Shown: positions 7,076-14,220, counted from the first letter of the stretch. The stretch: DNA of 15,559 nt from Candidatus Melainabacteria bacterium GWA2_34_9 (GCA_001784535.1 MFRJ01000123.1:1-15559); one strand, 5' to 3'. Program-made: numbers and translations. Notes: generated from the letters alone by a model not told the origin.

Positions 7076-7106
7076 TTTACAAAAAACAAACTCGTTTTAG
7101 TATAAT
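7076..7106 (+). promoter_or_regulatory. Candidate promoter of the histidine kinase
   Basis: TTTACA (7076-7081), a 19-base spacer and a perfect TATAAT (7101-7106). The start would fall near 7113, leaving a leader of only about 14 bases before the kinase ATG. The spacer is two bases longer than ideal. Confidence 0.4.
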
Positions 7107-7126
7107 TCAGCAAAAATGAGTGAAAT

Positions 7127-8845
7127 ATGCCTGAATCTCTTAAAAACTTATCCATAGAATCAATAATAAATCTGTACAAAAACTCGGAAGAACTGCTTCT
7201 GGTGGTTAATGCTGAAAAAAATCTGATTTTTCTCAATAACAGCGCAAAAAATTTATTTGGGGATATTAAAAAAATCACAGAAATTGAACATTTTTTCTCT
7301 TTTAATGTTTGTATTTTAGACAGGGATAAGTTTTTCGACTATAATCCCATTCATGAAATAATAAATTTCGATACTTTTTTCAGCGCAGAAACACTTTTTC
7401 AGCTTGACAGCAACTTATACAGAAATTTGAACATAAGAAGTTTCGGCGCTCAAAATAAAAAAATAATAATTTTATCGGACGTTACAGAAAAAATTCAAAA
7501 TATATCCCTGAAAAGCCTTATAACTGAAAATGAAAAAACTATTGAAAATCTTCAAAAAGAAAATAAAGAATTTTCCGAATTAAAAGAAAAAGCACAAACT
7601 CTCGCGATAAGAACAGGCTTGATTAATAAAGTATCAAACAAAATCAGGGACGGACTTGATATAGAAGAGATTATACAAACGGCTGTCGAGGAAATTTCTA
7701 AAACACTTGATGTAGGTCAGGGGTTTTACGCCGAAGTTTTAAACAATAAAGAACTAACTGTTAAACATAGCTGGGCTGCAGAAAAAAAAGAATATAAAAA
7801 AGTAAATAAAATTTATCCTGACGAGGATGCATTACTGAAAAAGTCTTTAGAAAATAAAGTTTCCAGTACATCAACAGTAATAATAGATAATAACACAGGG
7901 GATTCCAGACCAAAACTCATAACTCCTATCATCTACAATAACGAAATTCTGGGGATCCTGTCATTTCTTCACTCAACCTCAAAAAAACACTGGCATAAAG
8001 AAGAAATAACTTTAATTGAAGGCATAGCAGCCCAGCTTGCATCCGCAATCAATCAGGCAAAATTGTTTAATGAACTTGAAGAACAAAAATTAGATCTTGA
8101 AAAAGCTCTTTTAGAATTAAAACAAACCCAGTCACAGCTTATTCAATCAGAAAAAATGGCTTCTCTCGGTCAACTGGTAGCTGGTGTCGCCCATGAAATA
8201 AACACACCTATCGGCTCAATCAAATGCAATAACGATATTTTTATAAAATGCATTCAAAAAATTCAAACTGCCCCTACGCAAGCGGAACTGAAAAATTATT
8301 CGGAAATACTTGATGACACCCTAAAAGTAAACGCTGAAGCCATAAAAAGAATAAATTCCATAGTGAAAGCATTAAAAAACTTTGCCCGCCTTGATGAAGC
8401 AGAATATAAAGAAACTGATATTCACGAAGGTATAAAAAGCACTCTAATGCTTATTAATCACGAAATTAAAGGAAGAGTTCAAATAATAGAAGAATTCGGG
8501 AATTTACCGTTCATAAATTGCTATCCGAACCAGTTAAATCAGGTATTTATGAATATTCTTATTAATGCCTGTCAGAGTATTAATAAGAATGGAGCAATAA
8601 AAATCAAAACAGAAAATCTCTCAAATAAAATAAAAATACTTATTTCAGATACAGGAAAGGGAATTCCAGAAAAAAATCTTGAACGTATTTTTGATCCGGG
8701 TTTTACAACAAAAGGGGTTGGAGTCGGCACAGGACTCGGGCTTTCGATATGTTATCAGATAATACAAAAGCACAAGGGTACAATAAAGGCAGAAAATAAC
8801 CCTGATCAAGGTTCTACTTTTATTATAGAATTACCTGTTAAATAA
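7127..8845 (+). CDS. Soluble PAS-GAF sensor histidine kinase
   Basis: A 572-residue sensor kinase that should phosphorylate itself on His356 and pass the phosphate to a response regulator. Residues 1-120 look PAS-like, about 125-160 are coiled coil, about 165-315 are GAF-like, about 315-345 a second coiled coil, then the dimerisation/phosphoacceptor domain with HEINTP (356-361). The ATPase domain follows: N box NQVFMNILINA (ending Asn480), DTGKGIP (508-514), the F box region IFDPGFTTK and GTGLGLS (534-540). All key residues are present. The HExxN/T pattern after the histidine is that of kinases that can also act as phosphatases. There is no membrane helix, so it senses a cytosolic signal. No response regulator gene adjoins it, so it is an orphan. 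It is transcribed alone, with only a weak GAG site before the ATG. Confidence 0.93.
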   Translation: MPESLKNLSIESIINLYKNSEELLLVVNAEKNLIFLNNSAKNLFGDIKKITEIEHFFSFNVCILDRDKFFDYNPIHEIINFDTFFSAETLFQLDSNLYRNLNIRSFGAQNKKIIILSDVTEKIQNISLKSLITENEKTIENLQKENKEFSELKEKAQTLAIRTGLINKVSNKIRDGLDIEEIIQTAVEEISKTLDVGQGFYAEVLNNKELTVKHSWAAEKKEYKKVNKIYPDEDALLKKSLENKVSSTSTVIIDNNTGDSRPKLITPIIYNNEILGILSFLHSTSKKHWHKEEITLIEGIAAQLASAINQAKLFNELEEQKLDLEKALLELKQTQSQLIQSEKMASLGQLVAGVAHEINTPIGSIKCNNDIFIKCIQKIQTAPTQAELKNYSEILDDTLKVNAEAIKRINSIVKALKNFARLDEAEYKETDIHEGIKSTLMLINHEIKGRVQIIEEFGNLPFINCYPNQLNQVFMNILINACQSINKNGAIKIKTENLSNKIKILISDTGKGIPEKNLERIFDPGFTTKGVGVGTGLGLSICYQIIQKHKGTIKAENNPDQGSTFIIELPVK

Positions 8846-9272
8846 AAATCTGTTTTGACAATGATTTTTGTCTACTGACCAATATATTTTAAGTTTTGTA
8901 AAAAACCAAAATAAGCTATAATTAAATAGCACCTATGTGTATAAAAAAAAGCATAAAAATTTATTAAGTTTTGTAAACAAAACAGGAATGATGCTTGAAA
9001 ATATGTTACTATTAATTAGTGTTAAAAATACGCTTAATTAATATTTGTTTACAAATTAAACATAACACAAACAATTTAAAGGGCACCTACTTAATAAAAG
9101 TTAATAAATTTACTTCAATTTAGCAATTTTCTTCATAACGATGTTTTTTATAAATTGGAAGCTATATTAGAAAAAATCATTGTGTTTAAAAAAGAAGATC
9201 AATAAATAAGTCCCGCTGGATTAAAATCTTGCTGTGTAAATTAGTATTAGTAATACCGGAGGAAGTAAACTC
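8846..9272. promoter_or_regulatory. Long AT-rich leader region with repeated TTTGTAAACAAA motifs
   Basis: 427 bases without a convincing gene, upstream of the HEAT protein. AAGTTTTGTAAA occurs at 8891-8902 and again at 8966-8977. The second copy is part of the inverted repeat GTTTTGT-AA-ACAAAAC (8968-8983). TTTGTAAACAAA at 8970-8981 recurs in reverse orientation at 9044-9055. A TATAAT at 8917-8922 lies just after the first copy and, if used, would give a leader of about 340 bases. No terminator is obvious after the kinase stop. Together this looks like an operator set for one regulator. Confidence 0.4.
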
Positions 9273-10130
9273 GTGGCTATTAAATCAATAAACAGAAAGA
9301 AAAAGAACGAAAAAACTTTTGAAGAGTTAGTACATGATCTAAAAGTCAGTAATTCTGAAAAAGTTCGCTACAATGCTGCAAGAGTATTGGGCGAGTTAGG
9401 CAATGCAGAAGCTGTTGAATCACTTATTGAAGCATTAAAACATGACAAAAATGGTTCGGTAAGATTGTACGCAGCTAGAGCTCTTGGTGAACTCGGCGAT
9501 ATTGACGCTACACAACCTTTAATTTCTTCTCTCAGAGAAGATCGTAACGTTGACGTAAGAGTCAGAGCTGCACGTGCACTTGGCCGTCTTGGCGGCGAAG
9601 AAGTTGTGACACCTTTAGTAGAAGCTCTTAACGATGAAAACAGTCAGGTTTGCGTTACAGCAACAGATGCTCTTATAGAAATTGGAGATATTGCTGTAGA
9701 AGCTTTGATTACATCTCTTGTACATGAAAAAATCAACGTACGTTGTGATGCAACAAGAGCACTCGGTGAACTTGGCAGTGTAAAAGCTGTTGACCATATC
9801 ATCAAAATGCTTAAAGACGAATGGGTAAACGTAAGAATTTACGCAGTTACTTCACTTGGCAAATTAGGCGATGTTAAAGCTGTTCCTGCACTTATCGAAG
9901 TATTACAAAACACTCAAGAAAACGAACTTGTTAGAGCCGGCTCGGCTGCTGCTCTTGGTGTACTTCGCGACCAGAGAGCTTTATTACCTCTCAGAGAACT
10001 AATTATGAAAGCTGAAGAACTTGGCGAATTAGAAGATACCGCATTAAAAGCTTTCAAAAAAATCATGGCGGCTAATTGGCAAAACGTTCCAGGCGCTGTA
10101 AATAAAAAAGTTACAGCTAACTGTAAATAA
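9273..10130 (+). CDS. HEAT-repeat protein (PBS-lyase-like)
   Basis: A 285-residue protein made almost wholly of HEAT-like repeats. After a basic N-terminus (1-16) there are about seven repeats of 30-36 residues, each beginning VR or similar: at 31, 63, 95, 126, 156, 187 and 220, most with the pattern VRxxAAxALGELG. They should stack into a curved solenoid that binds another protein. The closest named family by pattern is the phycobilisome-lyase/NblB-type repeat of cyanobacteria, but no phycobilisome is expected here, so a scaffold or regulatory role is more likely. The start is GTG, fixed by GGAGGA nine bases upstream, the best ribosome site in the window. Codon choice has more C- and G-ending codons than its neighbours, which suggests high expression. 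It is monocistronic: long leader before, strong hairpin after. Confidence 0.88.
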   Translation: MAIKSINRKKKNEKTFEELVHDLKVSNSEKVRYNAARVLGELGNAEAVESLIEALKHDKNGSVRLYAARALGELGDIDATQPLISSLREDRNVDVRVRAARALGRLGGEEVVTPLVEALNDENSQVCVTATDALIEIGDIAVEALITSLVHEKINVRCDATRALGELGSVKAVDHIIKMLKDEWVNVRIYAVTSLGKLGDVKAVPALIEVLQNTQENELVRAGSAAALGVLRDQRALLPLRELIMKAEELGELEDTALKAFKKIMAANWQNVPGAVNKKVTANCK

Positions 10131-10143
10131 AAATAAAATAATT

Positions 10144-10181
10144 TAAAGAGATAGCGGTTTTTTAAAACCGCTATCTCTTTA
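10144..10181 (+). terminator. Strong hairpin after the HEAT-protein gene
   Basis: AAAGAGATAGCGGTTTT (10145-10161) pairs perfectly with AAAACCGCTATCTCTTT (10164-10180), the longest stem in the window. Only ATT follows, so the U-run is weak. It probably ends the HEAT transcript or protects its 3' end. Confidence 0.7.
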
Positions 10182-10221
10182 TTAAAAGCAAAAAATACCT
10201 TTTTCTGCAAATTAAAAAATA

Positions 10222-10232
10222 TATAATATAAT
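10222..10232 (+). promoter_or_regulatory. Overlapping -10 boxes of the zinc-finger/ruvX operon
   Basis: TATAAT occurs at 10222-10227 and again at 10227-10232, about 30 bases before the first gene of the operon. I see no good -35 box at the right distance, so this is a tentative promoter. Confidence 0.35.
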
Positions 10233-10259
10233 AGATAAATAAAATAAAAAGGCTGCATC

Positions 10260-10550
10260 ATGACTGACAAGAAAAAAAAGGTTATATCTCTTGCCAATGC
10301 AAGGGATAAAGAAAAAACTTCCGACAAAACTACTGAAAAACAAGATAAAAAAGAAGCGCAGGAAATGGTCTACTGTTCATTCTGCGGCAGACCAAACCAC
10401 ATGGTCATAAAAATGATAAAAGGACCCGGCGTAAATATTTGTTCGGAATGCATAATGATTTGTATGCAATACTTTATAATGGAAGATCGTGTTCCATCTA
10501 CAGAAGTACAAAAAGTTTTAGACAGTTTCTGGCAGGGTATCAAAAAATAA
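10260..10550 (+). CDS. Stand-alone ClpX-type zinc-finger protein
   Basis: A 96-residue protein. Residues 1-36 are a very basic, Lys-rich, probably disordered tail. Residues 37-72 are a ClpX-type C4 zinc-binding domain: YCSFCGRPNHMVIKMIKGPG and then ICSECIMIC, with zinc ligands Cys39, Cys42, Cys61 and Cys64 spaced as in the N-terminal domain of the ClpX unfoldase. No ATPase domain follows; the frame ends at 10550 and the next gene is unrelated. In ClpX this domain dimerises and binds adaptors and some substrates, so a free copy could act as an adaptor, a decoy or a nucleic-acid binder. AAGG lies eight bases before the ATG. Its stop overlaps the next start (TAATG), so the two are translationally coupled. 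It leads a four-gene operon. Confidence 0.85.
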   Translation: MTDKKKKVISLANARDKEKTSDKTTEKQDKKEAQEMVYCSFCGRPNHMVIKMIKGPGVNICSECIMICMQYFIMEDRVPSTEVQKVLDSFWQGIKK

Positions 10551-12244
10551 TGAAGTTGAGAGATTTATCAAAATTACAAATAAGATCAGAAGTTATGCTT
10601 ATGCTTCAACAATTAAATTCTTTGGATGAAATGTCTAAAGAACAGCAAGATAACTATTTAAACAAACTTCGCTCCATCAAAGATATTGATTATGTTGTTG
10701 AAATTCTGGTAAAAGAACTTGGCAGATCTGATTACAAAAAAGGTCAGCTTATAAGCATTTTTATTCAGGAATTGGGTGATTTGGAATCACTTAAAGATAT
10801 TTTATGGTCATACATTAAATCACCAATGTCTTCTGACGAATTAAAAGATATTGCGGGAATTATATTAAAAAGCCTTGGAGATCAGACTGATCCTGAAGAA
10901 TTTCTGAATTATCTGGATGATCCTAAAGCCATTGTTGATAAAGAAACTCAAAAACTTTTGGAAGTTGCTTCTATAAATCCTGAAGCACAAATAGATTTTC
11001 TGGATTTCTTATTTTCGCTGCCTGAATCTGAACAAATTAACCTTGTTTCTTCACTTAAAGAAGATTATTCCAGTGAATATCTTGTAAATATTGCTGTCCC
11101 TGCACTTGAAGCAAAGCCTTCGATTAAATTAGAAGAAGCCCTCATAAAAATACTCGGGGAAACTCGCTCACCAATTGCAATTCCGGCATTAAATGATGTT
11201 TTGAAATATTCAAAAAATGAAATAATTAAAAAACACGCTCAAAAAAGTCTTAATATGCTTAAATTATCTGGTGTTAAACTTAATCAGGATAACCAAGGTC
11301 TTTCCGCCTCTCCAATTACGAAAACTTCTGATATTTATGAATGCCACACAAATATGACGGACGGCATCGGAAATCAGGGATTTATTATAAGCCGTATAAA
11401 ACCTAATAAGGACATCTTAATGCTGAATGTGGTTATAAACGACGTTCACGGAATTTTAGACTGCTTTGGGTTTTACGGAATAAGCAAACAGGATTTTTCC
11501 AGAATTATAGAAAAATTTCAAGAAAAATCTACCAGATTTTTAGTTTCGCCTGAATACTGCAAGCTAAGACTTGAAGAAGCAGAAAAGATTAACAAAGAAA
11601 ATAATTTACCGATTTCATACGAATACGCTGCATGGAAATCATTATTAAGTGATGTTTCCATTCTTGAAAATGATTTTGAAAAATTAAGCAAAAAATGGAT
11701 ATCTAAAGATTTAATCCATGAAACAGCGCTTTTATATAAATTTCCTGATTTTCAGTACTGGTTTTTTGAAGAAGAAGATCATTCTTTAATTAATGAAACA
11801 CTTCCTGTTTTAATAAAAGAAATCTGTGAAAAAAAAGAATATTTTATTAATAATAAAAACGAACTTAAAACATGGCTTGAATCCAATATAGACAAGCTTA
11901 CATCACAAGTTTTTAACGATGAAATAAAAAATATCTATAAAAATCGTCTTTTAGATTTGACCTATTTACTTAATACTCGAGATTTAGAACTGTTCCGAAA
12001 CATCGCGGCATCTCTGGCATGGTGCATAACGCCGGAAAACAGCTATGATGTTAAAACTGTTCCTTTCTTTAGAGAAATGATGAAGAGAACTATTTTAGAA
12101 GGTTTTGTAAGATATCAATATAAAATTGATCGGGATACTGAAGAGACTTCCTCTATAAATAAACAAAAACAAAACAACAGTTCTAAAGCTTTGACAAATG
12201 ATGATGACTTACTTGAAATTATAAAAATATTATACAAATTATAG
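10550..12244 (+). CDS. Large HEAT-like repeat protein of unknown function
   Basis: A 564-residue protein I cannot name. The start is the ATG at 10550, which overlaps the zinc-finger stop. The open frame extends 37 codons further upstream, but only inside the zinc-finger gene, and has no ribosome site. Residues about 30-240 are alpha-helical and HEAT-like, clearest at about 195-237 (EEALIKILGETRSPIAIPAL and following). After a linker (240-258) a different domain starts, with DGIGNQGFIISRIKPN and NVVINDVHGILDCFGFYGIS (about 270-325), apparently beta-rich. The rest is helical, with many acidic and aromatic residues, then a Q/N/S-rich linker near 540 and an acidic C-terminus. No signal peptide or membrane helix is seen. 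Coupling to the zinc-finger gene suggests they act together, perhaps as a complex. Confidence 0.8.
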   Translation: MKLRDLSKLQIRSEVMLMLQQLNSLDEMSKEQQDNYLNKLRSIKDIDYVVEILVKELGRSDYKKGQLISIFIQELGDLESLKDILWSYIKSPMSSDELKDIAGIILKSLGDQTDPEEFLNYLDDPKAIVDKETQKLLEVASINPEAQIDFLDFLFSLPESEQINLVSSLKEDYSSEYLVNIAVPALEAKPSIKLEEALIKILGETRSPIAIPALNDVLKYSKNEIIKKHAQKSLNMLKLSGVKLNQDNQGLSASPITKTSDIYECHTNMTDGIGNQGFIISRIKPNKDILMLNVVINDVHGILDCFGFYGISKQDFSRIIEKFQEKSTRFLVSPEYCKLRLEEAEKINKENNLPISYEYAAWKSLLSDVSILENDFEKLSKKWISKDLIHETALLYKFPDFQYWFFEEEDHSLINETLPVLIKEICEKKEYFINNKNELKTWLESNIDKLTSQVFNDEIKNIYKNRLLDLTYLLNTRDLELFRNIAASLAWCITPENSYDVKTVPFFREMMKRTILEGFVRYQYKIDRDTEETSSINKQKQNNSSKALTNDDDLLEIIKILYKL

Positions 12245-12256
12245 TTAAGGTTTAAT

Positions 12257-12679
12257 ATGAGCTATAAAAGATATTTAGGGTTGGATGTTGGCACAAAAAG
12301 GATAGGCTCGGCTATAAGCGACCCCTTAGCCATAACAGCACAACCTTTAAAAGTAATTTCAAGACTTCCGGAAAATAAAGCAATCGAAGAAATCAAAAAG
12401 ATTTGTAACGAATATAATGTAGAAACCATAATAGCGGGTTTACCTAAAAATATGGACGGTACTTTAGGTTTTCAGGCTGAAGATGTTATGACTTTTGTTG
12501 AAAAAATAACAGCCAAAATAGGCATAGAAGTCAAACTTGAGGATGAAAGGCTAACCAGCAAAGCTGCTGAAAGGTATTTAATCGAACAAAATAAAAAACC
12601 TTCAAAAAATCGAGGACTAATTGATATAACTTCTGCTATACTAATTTTGCAACAGTATCTTGATAAAAGGAGTAAATAA
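12257..12679 (+). CDS. ruvX: Pre-16S rRNA nuclease RuvX/YqgF
   Basis: A 140-residue RNase H-fold nuclease that, in E. coli, takes part in maturing the 5' end of 16S rRNA; the family was first predicted as a Holliday junction resolvase. The motifs are complete: LGLDVGTKRIG with Asp10, AGLPKNMDG (60-68), DERLTS with Glu97, and the C-terminal IDITSAILIL with Asp123. These give the usual acidic metal-binding set. Length is normal (about 138). TTAAGG lies six bases before the ATG, the same site as the UbiD gene uses. It is third in the operon, 12 bases after the HEAT-like gene and one base before the DUF1292 gene. Confidence 0.95.
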   Translation: MSYKRYLGLDVGTKRIGSAISDPLAITAQPLKVISRLPENKAIEEIKKICNEYNVETIIAGLPKNMDGTLGFQAEDVMTFVEKITAKIGIEVKLEDERLTSKAAERYLIEQNKKPSKNRGLIDITSAILILQQYLDKRSK

Positions 12680-12680
12680 A

Positions 12681-13028
12681 ATGAACGACGAAAAAGATAT
12701 GGAAAACAAGATAATAAGAACACAGGACGAAAATGGCGAAATCTACAGCTTTGAATTAATTGACGTTGTTGAATTTAACGGGCAGGAATACGGTCTGTTA
12801 ATTCATGTCGATGAAGAAGGAGAAGAAGGCAAAGAACCTCATAAAGAAGCTTGTGGATGTGAAGAATGTGATGACGAAGATGATGAAGATGAAGTTGTCA
12901 TCATGAGATTAAACAAAGAAGATGACAGCTACGTTTTCGAAACCATCGAAGATGATGAAGAATTCAACAATCTTATTGAATATCTTGAATCCGAAGAAGA
13001 TGAAGACGACGAAGACGAAGAAGAATAG
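12681..13028 (+). CDS. Acidic DUF1292 (YrzB-like) protein with a cysteine insert
   Basis: A 115-residue DUF1292 protein of unknown function. The family core is visible in two halves, FELIDVVEFNGQEYGLLIHV (about 24-43) and EVVIMRLNKEDDSYVFETIE (about 71-90), followed by EEFNNLIEYL. Between them lies an acidic loop with CxCxxC (Cys58, Cys60, Cys63), which could bind a metal. The last 15 residues are almost only Asp and Glu. I start it at the ATG at 12681 because AAAGGAG lies eight bases upstream, inside the end of ruvX. The earlier in-frame start would overlap ruvX. B. subtilis has the same order, a ruvX homologue (yrrK) followed by yrzB, so the pairing is old. It is last in the operon. Confidence 0.85.
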   Translation: MNDEKDMENKIIRTQDENGEIYSFELIDVVEFNGQEYGLLIHVDEEGEEGKEPHKEACGCEECDDEDDEDEVVIMRLNKEDDSYVFETIEDDEEFNNLIEYLESEEDEDDEDEEE

Positions 13029-13057
13029 TACAATTTAAAAATTTAACACACTTAAAC

Positions 13058-13096
13058 AACACTCCTGTTTTTAAAACAGGAGTGTTAAGTTTTTTT
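13058..13096 (+). terminator. Rho-independent terminator of the zinc-finger/ruvX operon
   Basis: AACACTCCTGTTTT pairs perfectly with AAAACAGGAGTGTT (14 bases, one-base centre), then AAG and seven T. This ends the four-gene operon 30 bases after the DUF1292 stop. Confidence 0.9.
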
Positions 13097-13154
13097 AAGC
13101 AAAATAACAGAAAAATATAAAAATTTAGCAATACATTACATAACGCTGTTTTTA

Positions 13155-13160
13155 TATAAT
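13155..13160 (+). promoter_or_regulatory. Candidate -10 box of the coiled-coil gene
   Basis: A TATAAT sits 51 bases before the ATG. No convincing -35 box is found 16-18 bases upstream. The leader would be about 45 bases long. Confidence 0.3.
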
Positions 13161-13211
13161 TAGTAGATACCAAATAAATACTAAGTGTAGATAAAACATA
13201 AAGGGTTTAGT

Positions 13212-13826
13212 ATGGCAGTTTCTTCAATTAGTTTTTTCTCAGATTATAATTTTCCTCAAGTAACATCTTTAAATTCTACTAATGCAACACAAAACGGATC
13301 AATTTTTGGTTCAAATCTTCAATCAATAAACAGCCAAAATTTCCCTGGTGCGAGCTTAAGTCAGCTTGAACAACAAAGAGAAACTCTTATTCAACAAAAG
13401 CAAACAGCAATGGAAAATTATCCGGAACTCGGTGCTCAATATGATTTAAAGATTAAAGAAGTTAATGATGCAATAAATAATAAATTATCCAACGGAACTT
13501 CAGATGCTGATAAAAATGCAACTATTTATAATATGGATTCACAAATAGCGTATTCTCAAGCTAAGTTGCAACAAATAAGTCAACAAAGAGAATCAATTGC
13601 TAAACAAGCAAAGGATGCTGCACAATATTACCCTGAATTAGCAGGTCAATATCAATACCTTGATAAAAAACTTGAACTGGAACAACAAACTTTTGAAATT
13701 CAATTACAAGATTTACAACAACAAAAAACAAAAATCTCGAATTCCTGCACAGTTAATCAAAACAATAATATTATGAATATATTAATGATGCTTTTACAAT
13801 TATTATTCAGAGGCGGATCATTTTAA
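13212..13826 (+). CDS. Q/N-rich duplicated coiled-coil protein of unknown function
   Basis: A 204-residue protein, similar in style to families I recall from Gastranaerophilales, function unknown. Residues 1-48 are Ser/Asn-rich and probably disordered. Two related coiled-coil modules follow: about 52-88 (QLEQQRETLIQQKQTAMENY, then PELGAQYDL) and about 119-153 (QISQQRESIAKQAKDAAQYY, then PELAGQYQYL), so an internal duplication centred on YPELxxQY is clear. A third coiled coil runs to about 175. The tail has one Cys, an Asn run and a hydrophobic end, NIMNILMMLLQLLFRGGSF, which could be a membrane-binding or assembly segment. There is no signal peptide. AAGGG lies six bases before the ATG. It is transcribed alone, between two terminators. 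Confidence 0.8.
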   Translation: MAVSSISFFSDYNFPQVTSLNSTNATQNGSIFGSNLQSINSQNFPGASLSQLEQQRETLIQQKQTAMENYPELGAQYDLKIKEVNDAINNKLSNGTSDADKNATIYNMDSQIAYSQAKLQQISQQRESIAKQAKDAAQYYPELAGQYQYLDKKLELEQQTFEIQLQDLQQQKTKISNSCTVNQNNNIMNILMMLLQLLFRGGSF

Positions 13827-13850
13827 ATAATTAAAATAAATTTAGTATTT

Positions 13851-13887
13851 AAAAGTTTGTTTCTGGTTTCAGGAAACAAACTTTTTT
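13851..13887 (+). terminator. Rho-independent terminator of the coiled-coil gene
   Basis: AAAAGTTTGTTTC (13851-13863) pairs with GAAACAAACTTTT (13873-13885) over 13 bases, and the pairing runs into TTTTTTATT. Confidence 0.85.
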
Positions 13888-13928
13888 ATTAGCTTAAAAA
13901 TTATATTCAGAAATTTTTTCTCATCGAG

Positions 13929-13934
13929 TATAAT
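13929..13934 (+). promoter_or_regulatory. Candidate -10 box of the four-cysteine/glyQ unit
   Basis: A perfect TATAAT, 65 bases before the first ATG. The expected -35 position holds only TTCAGA, a weak match. Transcription would start near 13941. Confidence 0.35.
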
Positions 13935-13998
13935 AGACTTAGCATGGGTTTTTAGTAATTAAAACTTTTTATCAAATAGCTTAAGATAAAGGCAGAAA

Positions 13999-14217
13999 AT
14001 GTACTACGATAGCGGCAAAGTATATGTAGAAAAAGATGATCAGTGTATAAGCTGCAAAAATTTCGCAAAGGGTGTGGCTTGTCCTCTTTTGCATGCGCTG
14101 GGACTTGGCGTTGTTACACTTGATGGAGAGTTGTTCGTAACAGATTGCGGATTTTATGAAGAATTTAAACGGCATCTTAAAATTGTTGATCTTGGAAAAA
14201 AGTCTAAAAAGGAATAA
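13999..14217 (+). CDS. Four-cysteine mini-protein upstream of glyQ
   Basis: A 72-residue protein I cannot assign to a named family. It has four cysteines: Cys16 and Cys19 in CISCKNF, Cys28 in VACPLLHALG and Cys50 in VTDCGFYEEF, so the spacing is C-x2-C-x8-C-x21-C. That spacing could bind zinc or an iron-sulfur cluster. The Pro after Cys28 and the Gly after Cys50 look deliberate. There is no signal peptide or membrane helix; the C-terminus is Lys-rich. AAAGG lies eight bases before the ATG. Its stop is three bases before the glyQ start, and the glyQ ribosome site (AAAAAGGAA) lies in its last codons, so the two are cotranscribed and probably coupled. A link to glycine charging or redox sensing is only inference. 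Confidence 0.75.
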   Translation: MYYDSGKVYVEKDDQCISCKNFAKGVACPLLHALGLGVVTLDGELFVTDCGFYEEFKRHLKIVDLGKKSKKE

Positions 14218-14220
14218 AAT

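Larger units (their letters stand above)
6712..7126. other. Gene-free region holding the small RNA and divergent promoters
   Basis: 415 bases between the small unknown gene and the kinase. Besides the small RNA, its promoter and terminator, it has an operator-like inverted repeat, GTGTAATTG (6970-6978) and CAATCACAC (6983-6991), with one mismatch. It also has an 18-codon frame at 7063-7119 with AGGG five bases ahead of its ATG, ending seven bases before the kinase. The kinase -10 box falls inside that frame, so I do not call it a gene. Confidence 0.5.

Noticed and set aside
8988..9041. 17-codon frame (MMLENMLLLISVKNTLN) in the HEAT-gene leader
   Set aside because: AGGA touches the ATG with no spacing, and short frames like this are expected by chance in AT-rich DNA.
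9914..10327. Minus-strand frame across the HEAT gene end and the zinc-finger start
   Set aside because: It crosses the terminator hairpin and two real genes and encodes low-complexity hydrophobic sequence.
10439..10549. Upstream extension of the large HEAT-like protein by 37 codons
   Set aside because: It lies wholly inside the zinc-finger gene in another frame and has no ribosome site; the TAATG overlap gives a natural coupled start.
12660..12680. Earlier in-frame start for the DUF1292 protein
   Set aside because: It would overlap ruvX, while the ATG at 12681 has AAAGGAG at proper spacing.
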